Virus record (IMG/VR): IMGVR_UViG_3300018476_000013
Span: 1 to 64,000 of that record
From: a virus
Reading direction: 5' to 3' (one strand)
DNA: 64,000 bases
The notes beneath the pieces were generated by a model. The model had not been told where the DNA came from. It made no database searches and saw nothing but the letters and a program-made list of their open reading frames with translations. Positions 47,150 through 56,914 of this stretch are shown in pieces. The translations under genes and the position numbers were made by a program. Each line of letters begins with the position of its first letter. Positions within the stretch are counted from its first letter, which is position 1.

Positions 47150-50100
47150 ATGCCGCTTCCCGTCACTATCACCGGCATAAGCACGGCGGTCGCACCGGTT
47201 GGGCCGTTTGCTGTCGCACCAAAGATGGGGCCGCTCGTTATTAGTACGGCGCTCGGCAATCTCATCACGAGCATGGGGTCTTCAGCAAACGGTACGGAAC
47301 GAGTTGGACAGGTTTTCACTGTTGGAGAGAATGGTGGAAGTCTTGCGTCTGCCCAACTGTTCTTGCAGAAGGTCGGTGCGCCAACAGACAACATTGTCGT
47401 CAATGTCTACAAGGCGGATGCTGCCGGTTTGATCCCGACAGGGGCATCGCTTGCTACAGCTAGCGTACTAGCATCAACCGTCGTGAACGGCAGTTGGATT
47501 ACCTTCACGTTCGCGACACCGCTCGCGCTCACTGCGAATACCAAGTATGTCCTGACCGCCCAACGCAGCGGCGCGATAAACACTTCGAATTACGTTAGTT
47601 GGTACGGCGGGGCAGACACGTATCCCGGTGGCTACTATTGTGTCTACTACTCTACAACCGGAAAATGGACAACAGAAACGCCGTACTTCAACGGCCACTG
47701 CATGTTGCTTCAGCTATTCGATGCTGGTGTTGGCACCTCGACATTGATCACAACGACTGTGGCGACCGCGCTCACACCATTCGGCAACGCGGCTAGGCCA
47801 CAGGTCGGGCAGACATTTACAACGACCGGCGATCTATCCATCACCAAGATCGGCTTCCGGCTTAGGAGAACGAGCGGTAACACCACCGATCAGATCGCAG
47901 TTGATATCTACGCGACAGATGCGGGTGGTTTGCCGACAGGCCCGTCGCTTGGGCGCGCCGCTGGGCCGACCAAGTGGATATCAACGTCACGCAGTGACGA
48001 GTATTCATTCTGGTTCGATGCCCCTATCGCCCTCGTTGCGGGGAAATATGCGGCGGTGCTGTCGCGCACTGGGTCAACAGACGAAGCAAACTATTTTAAT
48101 CTTCTAGGCGCATCGACAGATGTTTATGCAGGCGGGTCGCTGGTGTCGTTCAACGGCACAAGCTGGAGCGCAACTGCATCGTCGGATGGCGCACTGAAGA
48201 TCACCTATCTCACAGTGCCGACTTATTATCTGTTTGGCTTTAATGACATTGGTGGCTCTGATGGCAGGCGGCTTGTTACTCTGAAGGCCGATGATCCTTC
48301 ATCAGAATGGACGTTGATAAATAGCTTGCCGACAATCGGCAACACGCCGATCTATCAAATGGCAGGCTATCAGGTTGGCGGCGTTTTCCACATTCTGTTG
48401 AGTCAGTCAGGCTCCCCAACTATCAACGATGTCCGTTATTGCAAATGGGATTCCGCGACTGATAGTTGGGCTGTCAACAATGAAACTGTTGTCGCCAACG
48501 TATCGATGACGGGAACGACTTTCGCCCAATCGAATGGTGTTTCTTTAGTTGTTCGATCAACCGGTGATGTGGTTGCGTTCTATAACGGTGCATCAAGCAA
48601 CACATCAGGCAAGCCTTACTGCCGGTTGTACTATCGCATTCGCAGCAATGCCGGCACATGGGGCACAGCGGTCAGGGTCGATGCCAATACAGCGTTTGAC
48701 AATACTAGTCCTGAAGCCGTCCTGGGTGCCTCTGACATTGTTCATTTTCTGTGGGCGATCTCTTCTAGTATGCAGCATCGGGCTTTGTCGGCTGCGAACG
48801 CTCTGCAAACCGCCTCGACATACAGCATAACCAGTTGGGCACCAGAACAAGCCATTTCATATTCTAGTGCAGGTGTGACCAAAGTTGTCGCCGTCTCAAC
48901 AAATGCGGCCAATAGAAATACGGCAGTTCGTTTTGACAGCGGGCTCACCCCAACACTGGCAGGGACCTCTACTGGTAACAATGCTAATGCCCGGACGCCA
49001 AGCCGTATTTTTAACAATGGAGAAACACTTCACGTTCTCGAGTTACTTACAACCGCTAGTGATCTTAACATTACGTCATCAACTGACCATGGAGCCACTT
49101 GGTCCGCTCATATGGTAGCTTTTGCCGGGACAGTCGCTACATCTAGTACCAACCTTTCCAAAGACGCTACTATTTACCAGCGCGACAACAATTTTGTCAT
49201 CCCCTACCTCGTCAACGACAACGGGATATGGAAATACAACGAGTATGATGTCACGCCGCCAACAGTGGATGCGTGGAATAGAGCCGACAAATCTGCCAAC
49301 ATCACGTTATCGAACGCTGACAAGACCGCAATCGTTTCTGCTACGGGAGCTAGTGGTGTTCACTCGACGCAAACCCAGATGTCAGCGACAGCAGGGAAAT
49401 ATTATGCCGAATTAAAAGTTGAGGCGGTCGGCGGCCAGCTTGGCATGCAGATGACGGCCACTGATGAGACCAACGCTGGTTTCGCGAACAGCTATTATGT
49501 CGGCACTGACGGAAGGATTTGGTCTTCCACACAAGTTGTAGGCACTGTCGGCAGCGCCCTTGTTGCTGGAGATGTTGTCTGTCTGGCTACGGATTTCGGT
49601 GCCAAATTATATTGGTTCAAGAAAAACAACGATTTCTGGAATAACAGCGCTACGGCTGACCCTGCAACCGGCGTTGGCGGATTGGCTTCTTATGGTTCAG
49701 CGTTTCCATTCTCGCTTTGGTTTGGTGGTGGCGCAATAGGTTCTGGTGCCACTATCCGCACCGAGCTTGCCGATTTAACCCTACAAGGACCGGCCGGCTT
49801 CACAACATGGATGGGCGAGGTCATCCCGCTGCCGTCCATTGCCGATGCATGGAACGTCAATGACGTTGGCGTTGACGTTTCTCAAAATCTATCTAACGGC
49901 GACAAGACCGTGACAGCGACCGGCGCGGGTACTGGCGCAGCCAGATCGACGCAAAAAAGGGTCAACGGTCAGGCAGGTTTGTACTACGCGGAATGCCGTG
50001 TTGATCAACCTTACCTTCGTTTCGGGCTAAAACTCGTTACAAGCGCCATCGCAAGTCAAACTGCGGATGCGTTATACGTCAGCGACCAAGGACTTGTGCT

Positions 50101-53100
50101 GTTCAATGGTGTCACGCAAATCAATCTTGGAAGGCAGCCTATTGCAGGCGACGTAATATCGATTGCGTGGGACAGCGGGGCAGAGAAATTTTGGGCTCGG
50201 ATCAACGCGCTCCCTTGGAATAATAACGTAGCGGCTGATCCGGCAACAGGAGCTAATGGATTAGATGCGTCAGTTGCCATCGCTGGCGATTGGGCGCTTT
50301 GGTTTCAGAGTGGTGTCGCTTCTTCCGCCGGGACCATCCGCACCGAGAAGGATGAATTTACTCAGAGCACACCGGCAGGCTTCCTGTCATGGATGGGCGA
50401 GACCCTTGTCATTCCTGACATGGGCACCTTGGTTTCTGGTGCTGCATCCATCACTGGTGTCGGCGACGTTACATGGGCGGGGACAGGTAACCTTGCTCCG
50501 CAACCTAGTACAGTCATTGGATTAGCTGCTTCCCGTTCAACCGGCACTGGTGCGTTGGTGGCGGTTGGATATACGCGTACCAATCTACTCGCTCGCTCAC
50601 AAGAATTCGACATGTGGGCGGCTGAGAATGCGCTTCGCACAGGCAATACGACGACAGCGCCTGATAGCACGTTGACGGCAGATACGCTATCGGACGGCGT
50701 GGCCACCGGCACACATTACCTCTATCAACAAAATCTTCCTGCAACAAGTGGGGCGAATTATACATTCTCTGTTTACCTGAAGGCGGGCACCCTTAATTGG
50801 GCGCAGGTGATGCTCATCACACCCAATGTGCGTTGGGCAAACTTCGATCTTTCAACAGGCACGCTTGGACAGAAAGAATCCGCAGCCGTCACTGCGTCCC
50901 GTACCTATGTTAGTGATGGATGGTGGCGTTGTTCTGTTACCGCTACCCTGCAAGCCGGTACTAACTACATCGGCGGCTTCATTGCCCTGAAACAGGCAGA
51001 TGTTGTTTTCTCCCAGCAACACACTGGCACTGGCGCGACCTTCTATGCTTGGGGCGCACAGCTTGAGCGGGGTGATGTCGCGACGGCGTACATTCCAACA
51101 ACAACCGCCGCCGTCACTATTTCAGAAACACTCATTGGCACCGGCACCGTAAGCTGGAATGCAACTGGTGCGTTGAAATCTGGCGAATCCCGCACCAACT
51201 ACTTGGTGCAATCGCAAGCCCTCGCGTTCTATCCGCCGTGGAATACGCTGCGTCTCGTCGTCACCGACAACGTCGTAGCTGCGCCAGACGCGACGATGAC
51301 AGCGGAAAAGCTAGCCGACACTGCCGTCAACGATTCGCATTACCTGATGCAATACGTGGACACGGTTGCAGAGACCTACACGTACTCATTTTTCTTCAAG
51401 AACAACGATCACACCGGCTGGGTGCAGTTATCATCAGGCGGTGGTTGGGCGAACTTCAACATCGCGACTGGTGTTACAGGTTTAAAAGTCGGAGTGACCT
51501 CGGCAATCGAGCCGCTGGCAGATGGTTGGTATCGTTGTTCGATAACCGGCGCGATGCCGGGGGGCTCGTCAATCAACTTCAACATTTACCTGATGCTAGC
51601 TGACGTTTCGTCGCGGCTCTACCTTGGAAGCGGTAAATCAATTTATGCGTGGGGCGGTCAGATAGAGCGCACGCCTGCTCCGACAGCTTACATTCCGACA
51701 ACAACTGCACCTGTAACTATCGGCAATTCACCACTTCTAACTGGTGCTGGTGTCGTCACTACACCACCTGCTTATGGTACGGGCGCACTGACCACGAGCA
51801 TTGCTGGTCTTGCTGGACTAGGTATCTCCAGTTCGGTTGGCACGGCGCCATTGGTTGCGGCAGGAAAGACCCGCATCAATCATTTCTTGTACTCGCAACA
51901 GTTTGATATCGGCACATGGACGAAGGCCGCTAGTGTCATCACTGCTGAAAATGCGATTGCACCAGATAACACGCTGACGGCAGATCTTCTGACGGATACC
52001 GTTGCGAGTGCTAACCACTACATGATGCAAAGCGGCGTCGGTTTTACGGCGCCAATAGGCACCAACACATATTCGATTTACATCAAATCAAAGACGTTGA
52101 CATGGATACAGCTACGGGTCTCTGACATAGATACCTTCTGGGTCAACTTCAATATCGTCACTGGTGCGAAAGGGCTAGACTCGGCGAATGGTCTTACGAC
52201 AATTATCACGCCGGTAGGCAATGGCTGGTATCGTTGTTCGGTAACATTTCCGCATCCTCAAACTAACTGGAATGCGAATTGTTTCGTCATCATGCAGGTG
52301 GCGGATGAACCGATATCCAATTTTGTCGGCACCGGATTGTCAGCCTGGTTGTGGGGTGCGCAATTTGAATTGGGCGGGCAAGTCACCGCTTACATACCGA
52401 CAATAAACTCAGTTGTATCTGTCACTGATGTCTTGACTGGTGTTGGCCTCATAGACAACACGGGCACTGGTGTCCTGGTTGTCACGCAGCCCGCTACACT
52501 CAGTGGCGAGGGCGGCATACAGTGGAATGCTACTGGTGTGCTGGCATCCCATCCAGCAACCGTGGTCGGTGTCGGCAAAGCTGTTGATCCTCCGACCACC
52601 GGCACTGGCGCACTGATATCACTGGGTATTGCTGCGGTCGCAGGCACTGGTACATCGGCATCGATTGGTGGATCGATCGCCAATGATCTTGTGATCTATG
52701 GCGGCACCAAGAACCAATATACATGGGGCAGGACTAGTGTCAGCGGCATTGGGCAGGTCTTTATCGCTACCGGTCCGGTGATCACACAAGTAACGCCGTA
52801 TATCGGGAAAGTCCTTACGCCGACCGACTCAGTAGTGGTGAAGCTTTATACTTCGGCTGGTGGTTTACCAGGGACATTGCTCGGTACTTCAGATCCGATC
52901 CTCGGATCAGACCTGCCAAATTCTAATTCATTGCCGGTGACGTTTACGTTCCCGACGCCGATCCCAGTCCAGAATGGCACTTCATACGTCGTTACATTCA
53001 CGCGCACGGGCGCGTTCGATGCCAACGGTTATTATCTGAATGGCTACGTCTCCTCCAGTATTTATGCTGGCGGCGGAATGATAACGATGAGCAGCGGCTC

Positions 53101-55474
53101 GTGGACCACGAGCGCCTCTATTTATGATACCTGGACAACCATCAGCCAATCCTACACCAAGGGATTGGTGCCGAGCGATGCTACGATAACTGCCCCTGGT
53201 GGTTTCGTAGAATACATTGCGACCGGCGCACTTGTTAATGACCCCGCTGTTATCGAGTCGATTGGTTCTGTCATTGATGGTCCCGCGCATGGCACGGGCG
53301 TACTGGTCAATCTCGGGATAGCCAATGTCGTTGGCGTTGCTATTTCGGGTTCAGTTGGTGCGCCTAACCTGCAGCCATCCAACTCGGTTGCATCAGGCGC
53401 GGGTGTCACCAAGGTTGATGGCAGTGCCGTACTGACTTCATCGAATGCCGCTGTTAATTCAGTTGGTCTTGTCCGCGATATCATCAAGGGTCCTGGTGTT
53501 CTAGCCGCTGGTGCTTCGGCGCTGACAGCATTGGGCACGGCCATGACGCCCGCCAAGGGCGATGGCGTTCTTGTTGTTACGGCACTTGCTGTTGTTCAAG
53601 GTAACGGCATTGTCGAATGGAATGTCACCGGCACGGGTGCACTGACTAACACCGATCCTTCGGTTTTGATTGCCCAGGGTAAATCAGAAACCAGGGGCAC
53701 TGGTGCTCTCACATCGACATCAACGATTGTTGGTGGTGGTTTCATTCGATGGATTGTCACCGGTGCTCTAGTTCAGAGCCGGCCAACTATTACTGCTCCT
53801 GGCGTATCGCGTTCGATTGGTTCTGGCGCATTCGTTGTTTCTAATACAGCCGCCGTCAGTGGTCTTGGTTCGGTATTCTCTGGCGTCAGTGGCATCGGCA
53901 CGCTGACATCGTTTGCCACACTGTCTGCGATAGGTCGCTCAGAGTCGAAGGGTGTTAGTGTTCTGACATCTTCGGCGGTATCTGTGACGGGTGTCTCCAC
54001 TTCCCTCTCATCCGGCGCTGCTGTTTTAACTGATCTGCCATCTGTCCTTGCGGCATCCGGCAAATCGATATTCGCAGCTACTGGTTCGTTGGCTGATCAA
54101 CCAGCCAGCATCAGTGGTGTTGGTTCTGCAAGATGGTTGGCGTCGGGCACATTGCCCGCACCTGCCGCGACATTGACGGCCTTGGGTGCTTCGAGGTGGT
54201 CGGGCATCGGTATACTGACCCCGGCTTTGGCTGCGGTAACGGGCTCTGGTATTGGGCAGGCCATCGGTGCTGGTGTTTTGCCAGCAGCCCCCTCTACAAT
54301 CGTAAGCTTCGAGGGTGTTACCGTCATCTCTGGTACAGGCACTTTGCAAGTTGGTGCCTCGGCTGTCACTGGTTCTGCTTATTCAATCTGGAGGGGGACA
54401 GGTTCTCTAATCAGTACAGCCAGCATCCTGGCGGGTGTGGGTGGATCTATCTGGAGGATGTCCGGGGCACTGGTCCCGGCTCCGGCAGTGGTGGCGGCCA
54501 CCGGTATTGGCGCCGTTCAGGGCACTGCCCCATTGTTGGCGGCTCGGTCTACGGTCTACGGTTACGAAGGCGTCAGCGTAATAACGGGCACGGGTGCCCT
54601 ACAATCCCAGTCCTATCTGGCTACGGGCCTTGGCTTTAGCCGCACCAGCGGGGCCGGCACGTTGACTGAGGCCCCATTCGGGGTGGTGGGTGAGGGGCTG
54701 ATCCAATCCACCGGCGCTGGCGTGCTGCTGGATGTCCAATCGGCCCTGAGTGGAACCGGTCTATCAGCCACTGGGGGCTCGGGTGTCCTGGGTTCCACGG
54801 CCACGGTCAGTGGTTCTGGCCAGGCCCAGTGGCTCGGATCTGGCGTTCTAACCTCGGATATTGCTGGGCTGGTCGCGGCAGCCGTTTCCGGTTCTCGGGG
54901 TGTGGCTCCCCTGGGTGTTGGTCTCTCGACCCTATCTGCCATTGGTCAAAGCGATGTCAAGGGCACGGCGGCACTAACATCCTCTTCGGCCATCATGATT
55001 GGCTTTGCCAATCTGGTCTCTTCCGGCGCTGGTGTGCTGGTCGCTGAAGATCATGTCGTAGAGGGTTCTGGTCTTCAGTTCGCCAGTGGTTGGGGTCAAC
55101 TATATTCTTATCGGTTTGAAATCGAGGGCCTTGGTCAGACCTGGAATACTGGTGTCGGAAATCTGATCAGCCATTACCCGGCATTGATGCTGGGCCGTGG
55201 TGCTGTTTCATCGAATGCGATTGGTGTTCTGCAAGCCGGGACTGCAAAGATCGTCGGTGGCAGTATCCAGACCACTGGCCTTGGTGTTCTGCTTGCTCAA
55301 CGGAGCACCATCCATGGTGTCGGTTATGTTGAAACGATCACTCCGCCTGTAGAAGGCGAATGGGTTCCTACACCATTGCCACCCAGCTACCATGGTGTTG
55401 CGTCATGGGGTGGTGCATCTATGGTTAGGCCCTGGGTCAATCCCGGCATCCAGCCGTGGCGTAGGGTAGGATAA
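47150..55474 (+). CDS. Giant multidomain tail fibre / receptor-binding protein
   Basis: 2774 residues. Order, approximate: N-terminal beta modules of the QVFT-x-G ... NIVVNVYKAD type (57-190, 220-350), sialidase/beta-propeller-like region (350-700), two SPRY-like domains (705-890 and 894-1085; each ends TWMGE or SWMGE), three related carbohydrate-binding-like domains (1137-1324, 1344-1524, 1574-1757, each opening with RTNLLARSQ, RTNYLVQSQ or RINHFLYSQ and closing with ATAYIPTTT), another N-terminal-type module (about 1865), and a long tract (about 2000-2727) of short repeats with GTGxL and xVxGxG. It is a candidate for host-surface binding. GGGGAGTGAT precedes the ATG. Confidence 0.85.
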   Translation: MPLPVTITGISTAVAPVGPFAVAPKMGPLVISTALGNLITSMGSSANGTERVGQVFTVGENGGSLASAQLFLQKVGAPTDNIVVNVYKADAAGLIPTGASLATASVLASTVVNGSWITFTFATPLALTANTKYVLTAQRSGAINTSNYVSWYGGADTYPGGYYCVYYSTTGKWTTETPYFNGHCMLLQLFDAGVGTSTLITTTVATALTPFGNAARPQVGQTFTTTGDLSITKIGFRLRRTSGNTTDQIAVDIYATDAGGLPTGPSLGRAAGPTKWISTSRSDEYSFWFDAPIALVAGKYAAVLSRTGSTDEANYFNLLGASTDVYAGGSLVSFNGTSWSATASSDGALKITYLTVPTYYLFGFNDIGGSDGRRLVTLKADDPSSEWTLINSLPTIGNTPIYQMAGYQVGGVFHILLSQSGSPTINDVRYCKWDSATDSWAVNNETVVANVSMTGTTFAQSNGVSLVVRSTGDVVAFYNGASSNTSGKPYCRLYYRIRSNAGTWGTAVRVDANTAFDNTSPEAVLGASDIVHFLWAISSSMQHRALSAANALQTASTYSITSWAPEQAISYSSAGVTKVVAVSTNAANRNTAVRFDSGLTPTLAGTSTGNNANARTPSRIFNNGETLHVLELLTTASDLNITSSTDHGATWSAHMVAFAGTVATSSTNLSKDATIYQRDNNFVIPYLVNDNGIWKYNEYDVTPPTVDAWNRADKSANITLSNADKTAIVSATGASGVHSTQTQMSATAGKYYAELKVEAVGGQLGMQMTATDETNAGFANSYYVGTDGRIWSSTQVVGTVGSALVAGDVVCLATDFGAKLYWFKKNNDFWNNSATADPATGVGGLASYGSAFPFSLWFGGGAIGSGATIRTELADLTLQGPAGFTTWMGEVIPLPSIADAWNVNDVGVDVSQNLSNGDKTVTATGAGTGAARSTQKRVNGQAGLYYAECRVDQPYLRFGLKLVTSAIASQTADALYVSDQGLVLFNGVTQINLGRQPIAGDVISIAWDSGAEKFWARINALPWNNNVAADPATGANGLDASVAIAGDWALWFQSGVASSAGTIRTEKDEFTQSTPAGFLSWMGETLVIPDMGTLVSGAASITGVGDVTWAGTGNLAPQPSTVIGLAASRSTGTGALVAVGYTRTNLLARSQEFDMWAAENALRTGNTTTAPDSTLTADTLSDGVATGTHYLYQQNLPATSGANYTFSVYLKAGTLNWAQVMLITPNVRWANFDLSTGTLGQKESAAVTASRTYVSDGWWRCSVTATLQAGTNYIGGFIALKQADVVFSQQHTGTGATFYAWGAQLERGDVATAYIPTTTAAVTISETLIGTGTVSWNATGALKSGESRTNYLVQSQALAFYPPWNTLRLVVTDNVVAAPDATMTAEKLADTAVNDSHYLMQYVDTVAETYTYSFFFKNNDHTGWVQLSSGGGWANFNIATGVTGLKVGVTSAIEPLADGWYRCSITGAMPGGSSINFNIYLMLADVSSRLYLGSGKSIYAWGGQIERTPAPTAYIPTTTAPVTIGNSPLLTGAGVVTTPPAYGTGALTTSIAGLAGLGISSSVGTAPLVAAGKTRINHFLYSQQFDIGTWTKAASVITAENAIAPDNTLTADLLTDTVASANHYMMQSGVGFTAPIGTNTYSIYIKSKTLTWIQLRVSDIDTFWVNFNIVTGAKGLDSANGLTTIITPVGNGWYRCSVTFPHPQTNWNANCFVIMQVADEPISNFVGTGLSAWLWGAQFELGGQVTAYIPTINSVVSVTDVLTGVGLIDNTGTGVLVVTQPATLSGEGGIQWNATGVLASHPATVVGVGKAVDPPTTGTGALISLGIAAVAGTGTSASIGGSIANDLVIYGGTKNQYTWGRTSVSGIGQVFIATGPVITQVTPYIGKVLTPTDSVVVKLYTSAGGLPGTLLGTSDPILGSDLPNSNSLPVTFTFPTPIPVQNGTSYVVTFTRTGAFDANGYYLNGYVSSSIYAGGGMITMSSGSWTTSASIYDTWTTISQSYTKGLVPSDATITAPGGFVEYIATGALVNDPAVIESIGSVIDGPAHGTGVLVNLGIANVVGVAISGSVGAPNLQPSNSVASGAGVTKVDGSAVLTSSNAAVNSVGLVRDIIKGPGVLAAGASALTALGTAMTPAKGDGVLVVTALAVVQGNGIVEWNVTGTGALTNTDPSVLIAQGKSETRGTGALTSTSTIVGGGFIRWIVTGALVQSRPTITAPGVSRSIGSGAFVVSNTAAVSGLGSVFSGVSGIGTLTSFATLSAIGRSESKGVSVLTSSAVSVTGVSTSLSSGAAVLTDLPSVLAASGKSIFAATGSLADQPASISGVGSARWLASGTLPAPAATLTALGASRWSGIGILTPALAAVTGSGIGQAIGAGVLPAAPSTIVSFEGVTVISGTGTLQVGASAVTGSAYSIWRGTGSLISTASILAGVGGSIWRMSGALVPAPAVVAATGIGAVQGTAPLLAARSTVYGYEGVSVITGTGALQSQSYLATGLGFSRTSGAGTLTEAPFGVVGEGLIQSTGAGVLLDVQSALSGTGLSATGGSGVLGSTATVSGSGQAQWLGSGVLTSDIAGLVAAAVSGSRGVAPLGVGLSTLSAIGQSDVKGTAALTSSSAIMIGFANLVSSGAGVLVAEDHVVEGSGLQFASGWGQLYSYRFEIEGLGQTWNTGVGNLISHYPALMLGRGAVSSNAIGVLQAGTAKIVGGSIQTTGLGVLLAQRSTIHGVGYVETITPPVEGEWVPTPLPPSYHGVASWGGASMVRPWVNPGIQPWRRVG

Positions 55475-55482
55475 TTGGATGC

Positions 55483-56907
55483 ATGGCAAAATCAAAAGCC
55501 AAGATGCGCGGTTATGTTGTTCTGCAGGAACCGCCTCCTGTTGAAGCATCCGATCCACTCGTGTGGATGGTTAATCGGCTGCGGACTGATGAAGAAAACC
55601 AACCACTGCAGGAAGGGATCTTTAGTAATTATAATGACGACATCGTTCTGGAAACGAACAGCAATACGCTTGTCGGTCGATATGATCCCGCGCGCGGACC
55701 CGCGCAAAGCCTGATCATCGGCGATGGCCTTCGGGTTGAAGATGGCACGTTGATCGGCGAAGGTGGTGGCGAGAAGGGTGATCCCGGTCCGCCAGGTCCT
55801 GTCGGCCCTGTTGGTCCCGCAGGTCCTGCTGGTGCGTCTTCGTCGATGTGGCTCTATCGTTTCGACAGCGCCACCTCTGCAATGGACCCTGGTGCTGGTC
55901 GGTTACGCTACAACCATGCTGATCCAACACAGGCAACGAGGATTTATTTTGACCGGCTGACGCAGGATGGTCTTGATCCGACCATCGCATTTACGACAGC
56001 GACATTCGACGACGAGTTCGTTATTCAACGGCGCGGACTATCGGCTCAGTACCAGACATGGAAAATGTTGGCGCCGGCGATTGATCGAACTGACTGGTTC
56101 GAGGTGTGGGTTCAGTTCGTCGATCAGACTGGTGCTCCTTTTTCTAACAATATGGAAATCACGACTATCCTGCGCACGCGGGGTCAGCGTGGTCCGGTTG
56201 GTCCGCAAGGCCCGCAGGGTATTCAAGGCGTTAAAGGAGACAAAGGCGATACCGGTCCGCAAGGTCCTGTTGGCGGCATGGGTCCGGTTGGTCCGCAAGG
56301 TCGCACTGGCGATACGGGACCACAAGGGCAGCAAGGTATTGTCGGACCGAAAGGCGACAAAGGAGATACGGGTTCTCAGGGCATCCAGGGTCTTAAGGGT
56401 GATCAGGGCATTCAAGGTACCAAAGGCGACAAGGGCGACAAAGGAGATAAGGGTGATACGGGCGACACCGGACCACAAGGACCCATCGGCGAAGGCTTGC
56501 TTGAAGAAGCACCTGCTGATGGAAAATATTACGCCCGCAAAGATCGAACGTGGGCTGAGTTCGAAGCCGGCGCCAATGTTGTCATCTCTGATGATCCGCC
56601 ACCTGATCCGAAAACTGGAGACCTTTGGTGGGACTCGACCGTTGGTGTCACGTTCATCTATTTCAATGATGGGACATCAAGCCAGTGGGTGGTCGCCATT
56701 CCCATGTCGCCAGCAGGTCCGATTGGACCGCAAGGCGTTAAAGGTGACCAGGGCATTCAAGGTGTTAAGGGCGACCAGGGCATTCAGGGTATGCAAGGGC
56801 CGCAGGGTGTTCAAGGTCCTCCTGGGCAATGGACACAGATCACACAGGCTGCATACAATGCACTAGCGCCGCCTGATCCAACAATGCTGTATGTGATCAT
56901 CGGATGA
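55483..56907 (+). CDS. Collagen-like tail fibre protein
   Basis: 474 residues. Gly-X-Y triplets occur at about 101-116, 230-330 (GPQGPQGIQGVKGDKGDTGP and similar, with a KGDKGDKGDKGD stretch) and near 410-455. Between the collagen parts are globular segments with many aromatic residues and a small beta domain near residue 350-405 (KTGDLWWDSTVGVTFIYFND). Such trimeric fibre proteins carry host-binding tips. The ATG is eight bases behind the giant fibre stop. Confidence 0.88.
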   Translation: MAKSKAKMRGYVVLQEPPPVEASDPLVWMVNRLRTDEENQPLQEGIFSNYNDDIVLETNSNTLVGRYDPARGPAQSLIIGDGLRVEDGTLIGEGGGEKGDPGPPGPVGPVGPAGPAGASSSMWLYRFDSATSAMDPGAGRLRYNHADPTQATRIYFDRLTQDGLDPTIAFTTATFDDEFVIQRRGLSAQYQTWKMLAPAIDRTDWFEVWVQFVDQTGAPFSNNMEITTILRTRGQRGPVGPQGPQGIQGVKGDKGDTGPQGPVGGMGPVGPQGRTGDTGPQGQQGIVGPKGDKGDTGSQGIQGLKGDQGIQGTKGDKGDKGDKGDTGDTGPQGPIGEGLLEEAPADGKYYARKDRTWAEFEAGANVVISDDPPPDPKTGDLWWDSTVGVTFIYFNDGTSSQWVVAIPMSPAGPIGPQGVKGDQGIQGVKGDQGIQGMQGPQGVQGPPGQWTQITQAAYNALAPPDPTMLYVIIG

Positions 56908-56914
56908 TCATCGA

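Noticed and set aside
55967-56866. 299-residue + strand frame in the collagen-like fibre
   Set aside because: A shifted reading of the Gly-X-Y repeats, giving a meaningless basic product.
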